DNA of 64,000 nt from Neocallimastix lanati (nom. inval.) (Eukaryota; Neocallimastigomycota; Neocallimastigomycetes; Neocallimastigales; Neocallimastigaceae). Within the stretch, counting starts at the first letter, position 1. Each line of letters starts with the position of its first letter. Made by a program: the position numbers and the translations under genes. The stretch is from NCBI GenBank assembly GCA_016946835.1, contig JACVTC010000085.1, forward strand, positions 600,001 through 664,000, in the 5' to 3' direction. Of the stretch, positions 1-12,900 are shown piece by piece. The notes beneath the pieces are model-generated. The model did no database searches. It was given only the letters and a program-made list of their open reading frames with translations, and was not told the origin of the DNA.

Positions 1-1234
1 CATAATGTAAGATATAGTAAAATAATAAAGAATTAATTAATTTTATATAAAATTTATTTATATTTTCTTTTTTTATATAAGATTTACCTTTTTTAAATAA
101 ATTATAAATATTTCTATAAAACAAATTGTTTCTATTGTATCAATTCTTTTCTAGGAAATATACTCTACTGAATGATTATATTAAATTATATATATTATTT
201 TATTCCTTTGATTAAATTAACTTTTTAAGTTTAATCTTTTTTTATATAATATTTTGTTATTTATTTTGTTATTGATTAAAGTGCATAAATATAATTAATT
301 TATATTTAAATAAGTTGGTTATTTATTTTTATAATCCATAAAAATAGAAGGTTTATTATAAATTAAGTTACTTTCTAACAATTGTTTTGTCACTTGTTTT
401 TTTTTTTTTTTTATTTATATTTAAAGATTAATTAAATATTATAAATATTTTTTAATTTAAGAAAAAAAAGCAAGTATTCCGTTCTGTCAATAAATGTTAT
501 ATATAAATCTAAATTATTCTTTATTTTAAAATTGCTCTTTTCTTTCTCTTTCTCTTTACTTTTATTTTTTCCTCGTATTTTAAGAAAAATAATAACAAAG
601 TTTTTATTTTTTCTTATTGATACTTCTATTTAATTAAGAAAAAAATAAAAAATAAATATATTCCAAAAGTCTTAAAAAAGTAAGATAATTAAATAAATCA
701 TAAAATTTTTTTTATTAGATATTAAATGATTATTACTTGGTTATATCTTATTTTAATAGATATTTCTTTTATTATTTTATTTACTTTATATTGATTAGAT
801 TTCTTATATTTATAAATTTATTTTTTAATATTATTTCTATATATAAAAATAAAATAAAAAAAATAAATAATAAATAACTGCAAAAAGAAATCTAAATCAA
901 TCTTTTTTTATTTTATTAAATTATTTTGTTTTAATAACAAATAAAATAAATAAAAATAAAAAAGGATAATAAAAAAAAGATAAAGAAATAAAACAAAAAA
1001 AAAATGGAAATATTATTTTTTTTGTAATAATGTAATAATATTTAATAAAAAAAATTTTTTAAGAATAAAATAAATTATTTATAATATTTAATATAAATAT
1101 AAATATAAATATAAATATATTAATGTTAATTATATTATATTTTATTAATTTTATTATTACTTTGTATATATTATTTTTTTTTTGTAATGTTTATTTTAAT
1201 AATAATAAATAATAAATAATAAATAATAAATAAT
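1..1234. other. AT-rich gene desert, left edge
   Basis: No coding region can be supported here. The stretch is almost entirely A and T, with short poly-A/poly-T runs, TTTATTTA-type simple sequence and stop codons in all frames. I see no RNA gene or recognisable mobile element. Confidence 0.7.
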
Positions 1235-1720
1235 TAAATAATAAGAAGAGTATTTATTAATAAATAATAAATAATTGAATAATAATTAATAAATAATAAA
1301 TAATAATAAAAAGAGTATATATTAATAAATAATAAATAATAAATAATAAATAATTAAATAATAAATAATAAAAAGAGTATTTATTAATAAATAATAAATA
1401 ATAAAAAGAGTATTTATTAATAAATAATAAATAATAAAAAGAGTATTTATTAATAAATAATAAATAATAAAAAGAGTATTTATTAATAAATAATAAATAA
1501 TAAAAAGAGTATTTATTAATAAATAATAAATAATAAAAAGAGTATTTATTAATAAATAATAAATAATAAAAAGAGTATTTATTAATAAATAATAAATAAT
1601 AAAAAGAGTATTTATTAATAAATAAGAAATAAGAAATAGTAAGTAATAAGTAATAAATAATAAATAATTTAATAATAAATAATAAATAATAAAAAGAGTA
1701 TTTATTAATAAATAGTAAAT
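1235..1720. repeat. 33-bp minisatellite containing AAAAAGAGTATTTATT
   Basis: A tandem array built from AATAAATAAT simple sequence plus the core AAAAAGAGTATTTATT. From about 1375 to 1640 the GAG of the core recurs exactly every 33 bp (near 1408, 1441, 1474, 1507, 1540, 1573, 1606). Flanking units are more irregular. A reverse-complement version of the core lies at 3180-3310. Confidence 0.9.
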
Positions 1721-2595
1721 AGTAAATAGTAAAAAAATTAATATAAAAAATAAATAAATAATAAAATATAATAATATGGAATTACATATTAATTGATGAA
1801 ATGTTTTTATTTAATTAAATTATTTTATTAATATTTAATTAATACAAATTTTTTTTTTAAAAAAACATTAAATTAAATTAATATTAAATACACAATATCA
1901 TATTATATATTATTTTATGACATGCCTATATATTCTCTGTATTATATTAATATACTATAATAAGTTTATTTAATATAAATGATTATATTTTAATTTTATT
2001 TTTTTATATTCGCTATTATTTAAAATTTTATGCTCTACTTCAAAATTTAATAGAATGTGATATATATTATTAATTAACTGTATTATAATATAAAGATATT
2101 GAAAGGAAATATAATTTAATTGATTTTATCGACAGAACAATTGAAATATGAATATAAAACAAATATATATAAATTTTAATCTATTTAATTTATAGAATAT
2201 TAATATGATTATTTAAATTATTAATAATTAAAGTTTATATTTATTTTACATTCTAATTTATATATAATAAAGTTTATATTCAATATATTTATTTATTTGT
2301 CAATTAATATATTTTCTATTGATTTATATATACCACAATCAAATTATAATATATATAAAATATAAAGTTTAATGATTAAATTCAAAAGAATTTTTTTATG
2401 TTTTTATTCCATATTGAAATAAATTAATTTTTTATTGATTTAAATTATATAAATATATTTATGTTATATATAATAATATATTATAATATATATCACTATA
2501 TTACTTTTTAATCGAATTCATGAACTTTTATTTTAGTCTTGTTATATTAATTATATTGCTTTTTAATAGTAATTTATAATTTCAAAAGTTAGAGT
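1721..2595. other. AT-rich non-coding stretch
   Basis: No gene, RNA or mobile element was seen. It is AT simple sequence with frequent stops in all frames, between two minisatellites. Confidence 0.6.
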
Positions 2596-2782
2596 ATTAA
2601 ATAAATAAATAATAAATAATAAATAATAAATAATAAATAATAAATAATAAATAATAAATAATAAATAATAAATAAATAAATAATTGAATAATAAATAATA
2701 AATAATAAATAATAAATAATAAATAATAAATAATAAATAATAAATAATAAATAATAAATAATAAATAATAAATAATAAATAA

Positions 2783-2846
<64 letters not shown>

Positions 2847-2872
2847 AAATAAATAAATAATAAATAAATAAA
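2596..2872. repeat. AAT-AAATAA simple-sequence array
   Basis: A near-continuous AATAAT/AATAAATAA array, grading into a pure AAAT (TAAA) tetranucleotide run at about 2784-2840. It has no coding content. Confidence 0.9.
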
Positions 2873-3159
2873 TATCTAATATTTAAGATTTAAAATTTTT
2901 ATATCTAATGTTAAATAATAAACTATAGATTAAAATTTATATTTTTTTTTGTAAAGTTTTCTCATTATGTTTTATCTTTTAATTATCTTCATACCCAAAA
3001 ATATTAACGAAAACCATATGGAAGAATTAAACTACACCATGAATTATTATGAGCACTTTATTAAATAAAGTATCAATTATGATTTTATTTGATTCTTTTA
3101 AATTTTCAAAATACTTCTTCATATTCTTATTTTTCTTATTTATATATATATATTTTATT

Positions 3160-3315
3160 ATTATTATTATTTATTAATTTATTATTTATTATTTATTAAT
3201 AAATACTCTTTTTATTATTTATTATTTATTATTTATTAATAAATACTCTTTTTATTATTTATTATTTATTATTTATTAATAAATACTCTTTTTATTATTT
3301 ATTATTTATTATTAT
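3160..3315. repeat. Inverted 40-bp minisatellite with AATAAATACTCTTTTT core
   Basis: Three copies of AATAAATACTCTTTTT spaced 40 bp apart (cores near 3200, 3240, 3280), separated by TATTATT simple sequence. The core is the reverse complement of that in the 33-bp array at 1235-1720, so the two arrays face each other across about 1.5 kb. Confidence 0.85.
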
Positions 3316-4315
3316 ATATTCAATTAATAATAATAATGTTTTTTTTTTTTTATATTTTATTTTTATTTATTTTATATAAATATAAAAAAAAAAAAAGTTT
3401 AAATTTAGATAGTAGTAATATATACCAGCATATATTATTTATATTAATTATATAAATTATATAAAAATTATATATAATAAAATATATTAAAGCATATCCA
3501 ATAAAATGACATGAGTAATTAATATATGTAAAATAAACTTGTATAATATATTAAAGTAACTTTAAATTTCTTATTTTTTTTTTTAACAAAAAGGAATTTT
3601 TTTTTAAAAAGGAAATTTATAATAATTTTATTTTAATTTTTTTTATTTTATCATATTCATTAAACTACTATATATTAAAATATATTATAATATATAGTCT
3701 TTTTTCTTGTACTCATTAAAATTGTTTCCTTTAAATAACTTTAATTTTTATGATATTAAATTAATAAAAAAAAATAAAATATTTATTTTTTTGATTTGCC
3801 TCTTCGGGAGATTTTATTTTATTATTTTTTATTATAAAATTTCAAGCCATCAAAATATACACGTGGATTGCAAAAATTAAGTATAAAAATATACATTAAT
3901 ACATTTATTTATAAATTATATTATATTATATAAACCTTTTTCTATTTTTAATCCTTTATATAAATAAATAAAGAATTATGAAAAATCAAAATTGAAGTGA
4001 TTGTAAAAAGGATGAATAAAATAAAATTTTTTTTATTTAAACTATAATTTATAGAATAAGAAAAAAAAAAAAAAAAAAAAAAAAAAAAGAATTTGTTGTT
4101 TAAATTGAAAATTTAAAACTAAAGTTGAAATTTTATTATTAATACTAAAGTTGAAATTTTATTATTAATACTTTATTTTGATAATATAATAATTTTTTTT
4201 TTTTATTAAAAAAAAAAAATTAGTATTTATTATATTAAGTAGAAGTTATAAGGTGTAATAGATTAAAAGAAGTTAATTTATTTCTAATTGTGAAGATATT
4301 TCAATTAAAGTTTTT
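3316..4315. other. AT-rich non-coding stretch
   Basis: No gene seen. It contains a long poly-A run (about 4061-4088) and a direct repeat of the phrase ACTAAAGTTGAAATTTTATT at about 4118 and 4144. A GTT-repeat tract begins just after it (about 4325). Confidence 0.6.
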
Positions 4316-4329
4316 TTTTTTTTTTGTTG

Positions 4330-5080
4330 TTGTTGTTGTTGTTGTTTTTGTTGTTGCTGCTGTTGGAAATAGTCTGGTATAGATAGAAATTATTTAAAGA
4401 AATCTAGTATCTTTTATATAGAGAAGTTTAACTACTTCAGTAAATCGTATAAAGTCCCTTTTACCGTTGAAACAATATTATTTGAAGCAAATCCGATAAC
4501 TTTTAATTTTGGTTACGTAATACTGGAAACTTCCATATCATTCCAAGTAATAATAATTTTTTTTTTTTTTTTTTATTAGATAGACATCCTCTTCTTAAAA
4601 AAGGATTTTATTTTTACAATATATTCCATAGGAAATCTGAATAAAAAAATATTACCTAGGAATCAGAGGAATGTTATTATATTTTAGAATTCGAATCCGA
4701 TGAAGTCATTTTATATCTTCCTAAAAATTAAATATGATCCATTTATTTTCAATCTATTCTATCTTAAAGTCCTATTGAAAGGAAGTACTAGTAAATATTT
4801 TAAAACGATTTAAATTAATCTTTCTTAAAAAACATAATACTAAATTTTATTGGCTAGTTATTTCGGTTAAATTTGATTATACTATTATAATTTAAGATCA
4901 ATTCATGAATGTTGGTGTTGAAATCAACTATTCTTATAATGATACATATGTTTTAAGTATAGAAGTTAGCTTGTTCTGGTACATCTACTATCTTCTGAAT
5001 ATCATAGAGTTATCAAGCATCAAAATATGCAAATTTTTTACAAATTCAAGGTAGTATGTGAGTAAAAAAAGAATTTGGGT
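4330..5080 (+). pseudogene. Decayed Agd3/CE18-like gene fragment
   Basis: Less AT-rich than its surroundings and broken by frameshifts and stops. Conceptual pieces match the C-terminal half of the intact CE18-like protein encoded at 6975-10376. At about 4684-4732 the relic reads ILEFESDEVILYL (intact: ILESESDEAVLSL); after a frameshift, KYDPFIFNLFYLKVL (intact: KHDPFVFNQSNLKVL). At about 4851 it reads WLVIS (intact: WPVIS), and at about 4918-4965 VEINYSYNDTYVLSIEVS (intact: AEISYSHNDTHIFSVQVS). Order is conserved. The best-supported part is 4680-5000; the upstream portion (4380-4680) looks formerly coding but aligns only weakly. It lies on the strand opposite to the intact paralogue, so it is an inverted, dead duplicate. 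Confidence 0.75.
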
Positions 5081-5362
5081 TGTATTTTCAATATGAATTA
5101 CTTTCACAAGTTGTAATAAAGTAACTTCTAACAATTCCATAGAACTATTTCATCAATTGATAATAAGACTTTAAAGAATTTTGTTCGTTTTGTATACATT
5201 TTTAAACTTTATCATCAATTTGCTATTTGGAATAAAAATTTCACCCTTTAAATTGGTCAAAAAATCCAGTTGCTTTCATAGTTAGGTATATTTCTTCTTT
5301 TGCTTCATTTTTTTTTAATTGTGTACATCAATTAACAAATTTTTTTATCCGAATTATTTTTC

Positions 5363-5397
<35 letters not shown>

Positions 5398-5599
5398 TAT
5401 TTTTTAATTTAAAATGATCTAATTCTACTTTTTAATTTTTTTACAGATAATTAATTTTAAAATATTTTCTTTCCATTGTTTTAGTATTTACCTAAGACTG
5501 CAATTACGTTAATATTTTTTCTTACATTTAAACTATAATATAATTAATTAAATTTACTATTTCATCGGGAGATTCAGTTTCCTTTCTATGATTTTTAAT

Positions 5600-5870
5600 A
5601 TTATTTTCTTGTAAGACATTAATAACAAGCCTTTCTATAATTTGGCTTTTTATTAACAAGTTCTAATCTTAAGGTAAGAACAAAGAATAAAACAACTCTC
5701 GTACAAATTATCTTTGTTAAAACATATACTGAATGAGATCCAAATGCAGTTGTTCTGCAACTGCCAAGAAGTTCATCTATTCCGTTTTCACCATCGTTCT
5801 GATTTGCAACTAAAAATTCGCGAGCAAAAGGCAAACAATAACAAATGATACTAAAAATTCAAGAATTAAA
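5600..5870 (-). pseudogene. Unidentified coding-like relic
   Basis: A small island of more balanced base composition within the AT desert. One minus-strand frame stays open for about 70 codons (includes NDGENGIDELLGS and TAFGSHSVYVLTK) but has no ATG. An overlapping frame just upstream reads like a hydrophobic signal segment (LVSFVIVCLLLA). A frameshifted remnant of a small secreted protein would fit, but I do not recognise the family. Confidence 0.3.
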
Positions 5871-6245
5871 AATTTTATTATTAGTATTACTCTCATATCC
5901 ATTATACCTATTTTCAATTTTCTATATCAACCATATTCCAAATTATTATTTATATCACTTTAGTTTCAGTAAATTCAAAATATTTATAATATTTGTGGTG
6001 ATCTTTTAGTATTGTAAATTCTTTGGAGCAATTAATAATGATTTTGAAAATTGTTATAAATTGATATTTATATAATACTATTTATAAAACAAAAGGTAAC
6101 GTATTCTTTATCTTTAGTTAATCTGCTTAAAAATTAGAATAAAAGCAAAAGCAAATATAATAAAAAAATGTAACAAAATAAATACAAAATTTTATATATC
6201 AATTTTTTTTTTTTATATATATAAACATTTTTCCTTCACATGTAA

Positions 6246-6278
<33 letters not shown>

Positions 6279-6533
6279 ATATTATTAATTATAAAAAATT
6301 TCCTAATTTATCAACATTTTAATAAAAAATCTTTTTTATGTTATTTTCTCTCTCTACCATAATCTCTAATACTCTATTGGTATTACTATTACTATTATTG
6401 CAATTTCAACTATTATTTACAAGGAGAATTTTATATTTAAATTTATTATATCCTGAAAATAAAATATAATAATATAAATTAATAACGACATATATAAAAA
6501 AAGCTAAAGTTTATTATATATTGTATTTATTTA

Positions 6534-6597
<64 letters not shown>

Positions 6598-6924
6598 TTT
6601 TCAATTATTTTTATACAAATAAAATAATAAAATATTTAAAAAGATAAAAGATTTTTATGGTAAATAATTCAATAAATGGTATTTAAAATTAATTTTTATA
6701 CAATGAATTAGAAGAATATGTTATGGATTAATAAATTAATAAATTATATAATTTTTAATATGTATATTTTTTATCTTTTAAAAAAAAGTATATATAGATC
6801 TATAGTATTTATATTATTTTTTATTAATGTTTTTCTATAATTTCTTTGATTGCTTCAATTTTACAAGAACTAGAATTATGCTTGTTTTTTTTACAATGAT
6901 TTTAATAGAATCAGGTAGACTTTA

Positions 6925-6955
<31 letters not shown>

Positions 6956-6960
6956 CATGA
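5871..6960. other. AT-rich intergenic stretch with poly-T tracts
   Basis: No gene seen. Poly-T tracts lie near 6247-6270, 6537-6568 (followed by ATTT repeats) and 6930-6955, the last immediately downstream of the CE18-like gene's stop codon on the minus strand. A terminator or poly-A signal cannot be distinguished from background A/T. Confidence 0.6.
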
Positions 6961-6974
6961 ATTAAGAATAATAT

Positions 6975-7202
6975 TTAATCTTCATCTTCACCTTCTTCTC
7001 CATCATCAATTTTTTCTTCATTATTATTTCTATTTTGAAGTTCATTTTCTTTATTAATTCTTTTAAAAATATCATCGGTTGAGTAGTGTTTTTTTTCGAA
7101 AGAATTAGAATATTGATAAACTTTATATCTATTATATTCTGAATATTTTGAATTCATGTGGGATTGAGCTCTTTTATTATTTTCCAATTCATTGAGATTA
7201 TA

Positions 7203-7234
<32 letters not shown>

Positions 7235-7464
7235 GTTCTTTTTTAGAAAGAATTTTCATTTTACGAGATTCTATAAAATCAGTAGTTTTATCGACAACTT
7301 TTTTCCTATTTTTATTTTTATTCTTTTAGATATAATTATTAATCGATTTGGTTTATAATTAATACAAAAAATAATTATTAAAATATTATAATAATAATAA
7401 AATTAACGATAAATTTATAACAATAACAATAATATTATTATTTTATATTAATATTTAATAGTTT

Positions 7465-7495
<31 letters not shown>

Positions 7496-9679
7496 GTTAG
7501 TTTTTTTTTTTTTTTGCTTACATTTTCTTTTTGGTTTCTATGAAGGTAACGACGATGATGACCATTCTTACTACTCGAAATACCTTCTATTGTTTCGTCA
7601 TTATTCAATTTAATTTGTGCCATTTTTATATTTTTACTTGTAACGGCAATACTAGCTTTTTGTTCTTCTATTTCTTCATGTTCTCCTTCTTCCATTTCAT
7701 CATCGCCTTCGACACCACTGTCTGGTTCAAAAGATTCTTCATTATTGAAATGAATGATACTTTTATCGAAATAAGAGAGTGGTGGATTAAGATTAATAAT
7801 TTTTGAGATATTATCTCCTGGAGCGTTAATCCAAACTGTTAAAGGATCGGTACCAATTTTTTCAAAGGTGAAAGAGGAATCATATTCTTTTTGAACAATA
7901 TTTCCTCCAACGGTAATAGGAACTTTACATGGTTTGCTAGAGCTGACTTGTACACTAAAAATATGGGTATCATTATGAGAATAGCTAATTTCTGCGCCAC
8001 ATTCTTTTTGAATCGCTCTTAAATTATAATGGTGGGCTAAATCATCCGATTTAGCAGAAATAACTGGCCAGTAAACATAGGCATTAAGTTTTTTAACAGT
8101 TGATTTAATCCAAAGAGATATAATACTGGTATAACCATTCTTTGATAAGACTTTTAGATTGGATTGATTAAAGACAAATGGATCATGTTTGAGCTTGAGA
8201 AGAGATAAAACCGCTTCATCAGATTCTGACTCTAAAATATTATGCCATTTCTTTAGTTCCTTTTTATGCATTCTTTTTTCTTTCTTAACGGAGTTGGTAA
8301 TGTGATGGTCACCTTCTTTTTCAGAAGGATTATGGAATTTATTGTAGAGCCAAATACTTTCTTTCGGAGAAGATGCCCATCGTAAGAGAAGACGTTTATT
8401 TCTTGGAATAACGTGGAAATCTTCCGTCGTACTTTTCCAAGGTAAATAGCTATTCTTTGGATGATTAATATCATTACGAAGACTATTACCTAAACCGAAG
8501 TTAATATTATATTTTTTTAGGATATTGACCACTTTAGCATCAGTAAAACCGAGAGAACCCCGGGTACCAATACATTCTTTAGACCACCATAGTTCAGAAT
8601 TATCTAAATTTCTTGAAATGAGGCCTAAATGCATAGCGCTTTCAATATTATTAAGAATTTCATTTACAATTTCTTGTTCAGAAGCATCCAGAAGAACATC
8701 ATTAGAATAGGTATTGGAAACCCAGTTGAATTTAATACGATGATTAATATCGCTAAAGAAATTAAATATTTCATCCTTGGTATAAGTGTTATGACGAGGA
8801 TTCCAATATTTATTAACTTCTTTTATAAAAATATCTTTTTCGCTTAAATTATTAGCAGTGCTAATAGTTCTTTTTTCATTGGAAGATGATGAACCATACT
8901 GAGCGGTGGCATCTGTAATACCTTGACCATTGAAAGCTAATTCAATTTTTAAGGAGGAGCCCTCATTGAGTTTTTTACTTTTGGAAAGTTTGCTCATGAA
9001 ATGGATAATACCTTCATAATCTTTAGTGGTAGCTCTATACTTTTTAGTTAAGGCATCTTTAAGTTCGGCATCCTTTGAGGTGGTATCATCCACAATGGGG
9101 GTATTTAGGAATACATTTTCTACTTGAGGAGTAAAGAATATTCTACGGTAACCCGGAATAAGACCACGACTGGCCCAGGTGATCCATAAATGATTAAGAA
9201 TAGCGATGGTGGTTGATTCCGGAGTAAATTGAATGTAAAAGGAAAGCACTTCACGACCATCTCCTATATCAAATATGGCAGCTGCTAATGTTTTTTTAAT
9301 AATAATATTATTTGGTTTAAAATATAAAATTGGAATGACTGTAACATCATCTGTATTTTGAATATTATGATGAATAAGTCTATAAATTAGTTTTTTTTTT
9401 TTTTTTTTACGTTATTATTGATGATATATATAAATATATATTTTATATGTTTTTTTTTTTTTTTTTTTAAAAATTTTATTTGGTAATCGTGTTATATTTG
9501 TTATATTTGCATTAAGATTGATATTATATTTCCAATATGATAATTATAATATTATGTTTAAATTATTAAAATATAATATTTTATTTCATTATATTGAAAA
9601 ATATAAATTAATGATCATAATAAGAATATATAGAAATAAATAATAAAATAATGTTAAATGAAATATATATTAACAATAA

Positions 9680-9724
<45 letters not shown>

Positions 9725-10376
9725 ATAATAATAATATTAAATAAATGAATTACATATTAATAATATATATATATATATATATATAAAAGAAAATTAATAA
9801 TTAGTTAAAATAAAATTTATTAATGTATAACATTAAATCTTACCCTTCAGATGTTAATGGTGCAGATCTTTTTATTCTAGCATCATTAAATATTTTTTTA
9901 GTTATATCATTATCGGCACATACTATTTTTTGTTCAATGACTTGACTTTTTTCATAACCTCCCCATTCTTTATTATCTGACTGGGGTTTTGGATAATTAT
10001 TGACAACAACTCTATGAACATGATTGCTAGCTTCATAATCTTCTAATTCTTTCCATTGATTTTCCGTTAATGCAGATTCCCATATTTTCTTCTTTTCATT
10101 GTAAACTTCTAAACTACCATCCACAACAATCATATAGAATAGAGGTCTCTTATCGTAAAGTTTAGGGGTAAGTTTTTTATTTTCTCCTATGGATGTCGCA
10201 TCCCATTCCTCATATTCTATACCATAGGCATCTAGTGCTTCTGTAACACTTTTAATAGGACTTTTTGCATAAAGGACTAAAGCCTTCATGCGTGTAATAC
10301 ATGTGAGAGCATAGGTATAGGTCCATAAAGTAATTATAGTCAACAGTAGTATTTTTTGCAAGTTACCGATTAACAT
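6975..10376 (-). CDS. Agd3-like (CE18) secreted polysaccharide-deacetylase family protein, probable pseudoenzyme
   Basis: Three minus-strand exons join in frame: 10376-9844, 9379-7522, 7322-6975 (2739 nt, 912 codons). Exon 1 starts at an ATG in an A-rich context and encodes a hydrophobic signal peptide, then a Rossmann-like N-terminal domain (KALVLYAKSPIKS, YGIEYEEWD, ALTENQWKELEDYE) as in fungal Agd3. Exon 2 carries the CE18 barrel (HLWITWASRGL about 241-251) and the C-terminal part (LNAYVYWPVIS, ISYSHNDTHIFSVQ, GTDPLTVW). Agd3 deacetylates galactosaminogalactan with a metal held by Asp-His-His. Here the TQVDD-type motif reads PQVENVF (Glu265, Asn266) and the HTxxH-type motif reads NTYSN (Asn399, Asn403). 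Catalysis is therefore doubtful and a binding or structural role is possible. The third exon (Asn-rich, acidic tail) rests on an AAG acceptor and is the least certain part; without it the frame ends at 7438. The family call is from remembered motifs. Confidence 0.75.
7323..7521 (-). other. Probable intron 2 of the CE18-like gene
   Basis: Donor GTAAGC at 7521 and a phase-0 join to an AAG acceptor ending at 7323 give NQKEN followed by NKNKNRKKVVDK and keep the frame open to 6975. It holds two poly-A tracts on the coding strand. AAG acceptors are unusual, so the boundary is tentative. If it is retained, translation runs through a Lys-rich stretch to a stop at 7438. Confidence 0.5.
9380..9843 (-). 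other. Intron 1 of the CE18-like gene
   Basis: Donor GTAAGA at 9843, branch-like ACTAAT at 9391-9386, acceptor TTATAG ending at 9380. Splicing joins GG with A to make a Gly codon and restores a continuous frame (LTSEG then LIHHNIQ). The intron contains a roughly 42-nt poly-T run on the coding strand (poly-A at 9681-9721 on the + strand) and a TA repeat. Confidence 0.85.
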
Positions 10377-10818
10377 TTTTTTTTATTATTATATTTTATT
10401 TTTTTATTATTTGATTTTAAATTGCTTTTAATTATTTTTTTTTCTATTTCCTTTCAATGTTTATAAATTTTTTTATACAATTAAATGTTGTCTAATTCTT
10501 ATTTTTAAAATCAAAGTATGATCCATTATAATTATTTTTGGATATATTAATTGTTTAATGGAAAAATTATTTATATATACATAATACAAATAAAAAAAGA
10601 ACTCTATCGAACTCTATATATTGTTTTTCCAAAAAAAAAAAAAAAAAAAAAAGAAAAGAAAGAAAAATTTTAATTAATAAAAAAATAAAAAAAAGTTAAA
10701 ATAATAAAAATAAATTGTTTTCTTACATGAGAATATAAAATTATATATAGAAAATAAAAAATATAATATGGTACAAAACTTTAAAATCTTTTGATTATTA
10801 ATATTTATAAAAATTAAC

Positions 10819-10822
<4 letters not shown>

Positions 10823-10904
<82 letters not shown>
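10823..10904. repeat. (TTA)n microsatellite
   Basis: An uninterrupted TTA trinucleotide array of roughly 27 units. Confidence 0.95.
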
Positions 10905-10906
<2 letters not shown>

Positions 10907-11181
10907 ATTAATACACTATATTGAAAAGAATATACTATAAAATGTTTTATAATTTACAAAATAATTGTTTATTATCTATTAATAAACTTCAAAAAAAAAA
11001 AAAAAATCTTTAAACCACAATGTATATTATTTTCTAAAGTAGATTATCTATTGAAATTAACAGTCTTTAATGAAGATAGTTATAACTAATATTAGTAGTA
11101 AAGTTTAAAATGTTTAAACAATATTTTTTTCTTTATTATTAAAAAACCTTTATAGTAAAATTTATTTTTTTTTATATATTT

Positions 11182-11215
<34 letters not shown>

Positions 11216-11998
11216 TATATTAAATTTATAAATGAATATATTTTTTAATGAATTTTCTAATCTATTATAATAATATACTCTCCCAAAATAATTAAATATT
11301 TTATAATATATAATAATTAATTATTATATCCTAACTTTAATCGTAATTATATATTTTAACAATTTTGAAATAATAAATACATGGAATAATTTTTAATAAA
11401 TAAATAAATAAATAATAATAAATAATAATAAATAATAATAAATAATAAATAATAAATAATAAATAAAAAAAAAAATAAATAATAATAATAAATAATAATA
11501 ATTAACTATTGTATTAATTATATTAATAATAATATTTTTTATTAAATAAACGCTTTTTTAAAGAAATTTTAAGGTAGTTGATATATATATTTTATTTTTT
11601 ATTTTTATTTATTTTGTCTAAAATATCTTCTATAATAAAAGAAATCAATTTTTATATTAAGCAATAAATAATTGAAAATCATAATTTTTATTTCCTGAAT
11701 TCACATAAAAAATTATTAAAATTAATAAATTATTAAAATTAATAAAATTAAAATCGTATTTTATAATTTCTAAATTAAAATAATATTAATAAAAAAAAAA
11801 AAAAAAAAAAACAAGAATGAAACTTAAATAAAAATAAATAAATAATAGAAATAATTGAACTTTTATTGAGAAGTGGAATAAATAATAATAATTTTTTAAT
11901 ATTAATATACAATTAATTATATTAATAATAATAATTGGTTAATTAGATTGTATAAAGAATAATTCTTGGCTTTGTAGTTAACTATTATTATTATTTAC

Positions 11999-12059
<61 letters not shown>

Positions 12060-12567
12060 TTATTCCTATTATTATTTATATAATATTTGCTACTATAATT
12101 AGTACTATTTTATAGTATAATTATTTCGAATGCATTTAAAGGCATTTGTTTATCTATCTATGTTTTTAATTATTATCACAAAAAATTTTAAAGTTTTAAC
12201 TAAAAATTTTTTCCCTTTCTATTGGAATTTAATATAATGATAAATATATAAAAATTATATAATTTTAAATAGATAAAAAGATATCATAAGTTTTCATATC
12301 TATAATATTATAAAATCTTTTAATGAATGGAAAAGATAAAGTAATTTAAAAAAAAAAAAAAATATTAAGCCAATAGTAATAATATATATTATGTAAAATA
12401 ACGTGATTAACATGTTAAACATAATAATTACAATTATAAATATATTAAAAATAGCATTTTTTTTTTTAATATTTTTAGATGATATAAATAGTCTTTTTTT
12501 TTTATTAATTAATATTTTAATATTTAGTTAAATAATTGAAAGTATAATTTATAATTAATTTTATTTA

Positions 12568-12599
<32 letters not shown>

Positions 12600-12809
12600 C
12601 ATAATTACTTTTGTTTTTTTTTTTTAATAATTTTATTCATAGATTAAAAAGAATTTTTATTGAATTATATTAATTATTCAAAAAATAATTTAACGTTGAT
12701 TGTTGGGAAATTTTACTTCAAATTATAATTATTATTTTTATATTTTTTTATTATTATCGAAATAGTAATAAAATTTCATAAATTAATTAAAATAATAATA
12801 CTAATTATA

Positions 12810-12814
12810 ATAAT

Positions 12815-12899
<85 letters not shown>

Positions 12900-12900
12900 A
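12810..12900. repeat. (AAT)n microsatellite followed by poly-A
   Basis: An AAT trinucleotide array ending in a poly-A run of nearly 30 nt. It has no coding content. Confidence 0.9.

Noticed and set aside
1235-1720. Regularly spaced repeats that might suggest a CRISPR array
   Set aside because: The 33-bp units are contiguous with no unique spacers, consist of AAT simple sequence, and lie in a eukaryotic context without cas genes.
7438-9249. Treating the 603-codon frame as a complete gene starting at GTG
   Set aside because: The frame stays open upstream to a splice acceptor at 9380 and joins in phase to an upstream exon with signal peptide and family-matching N-terminal domain.
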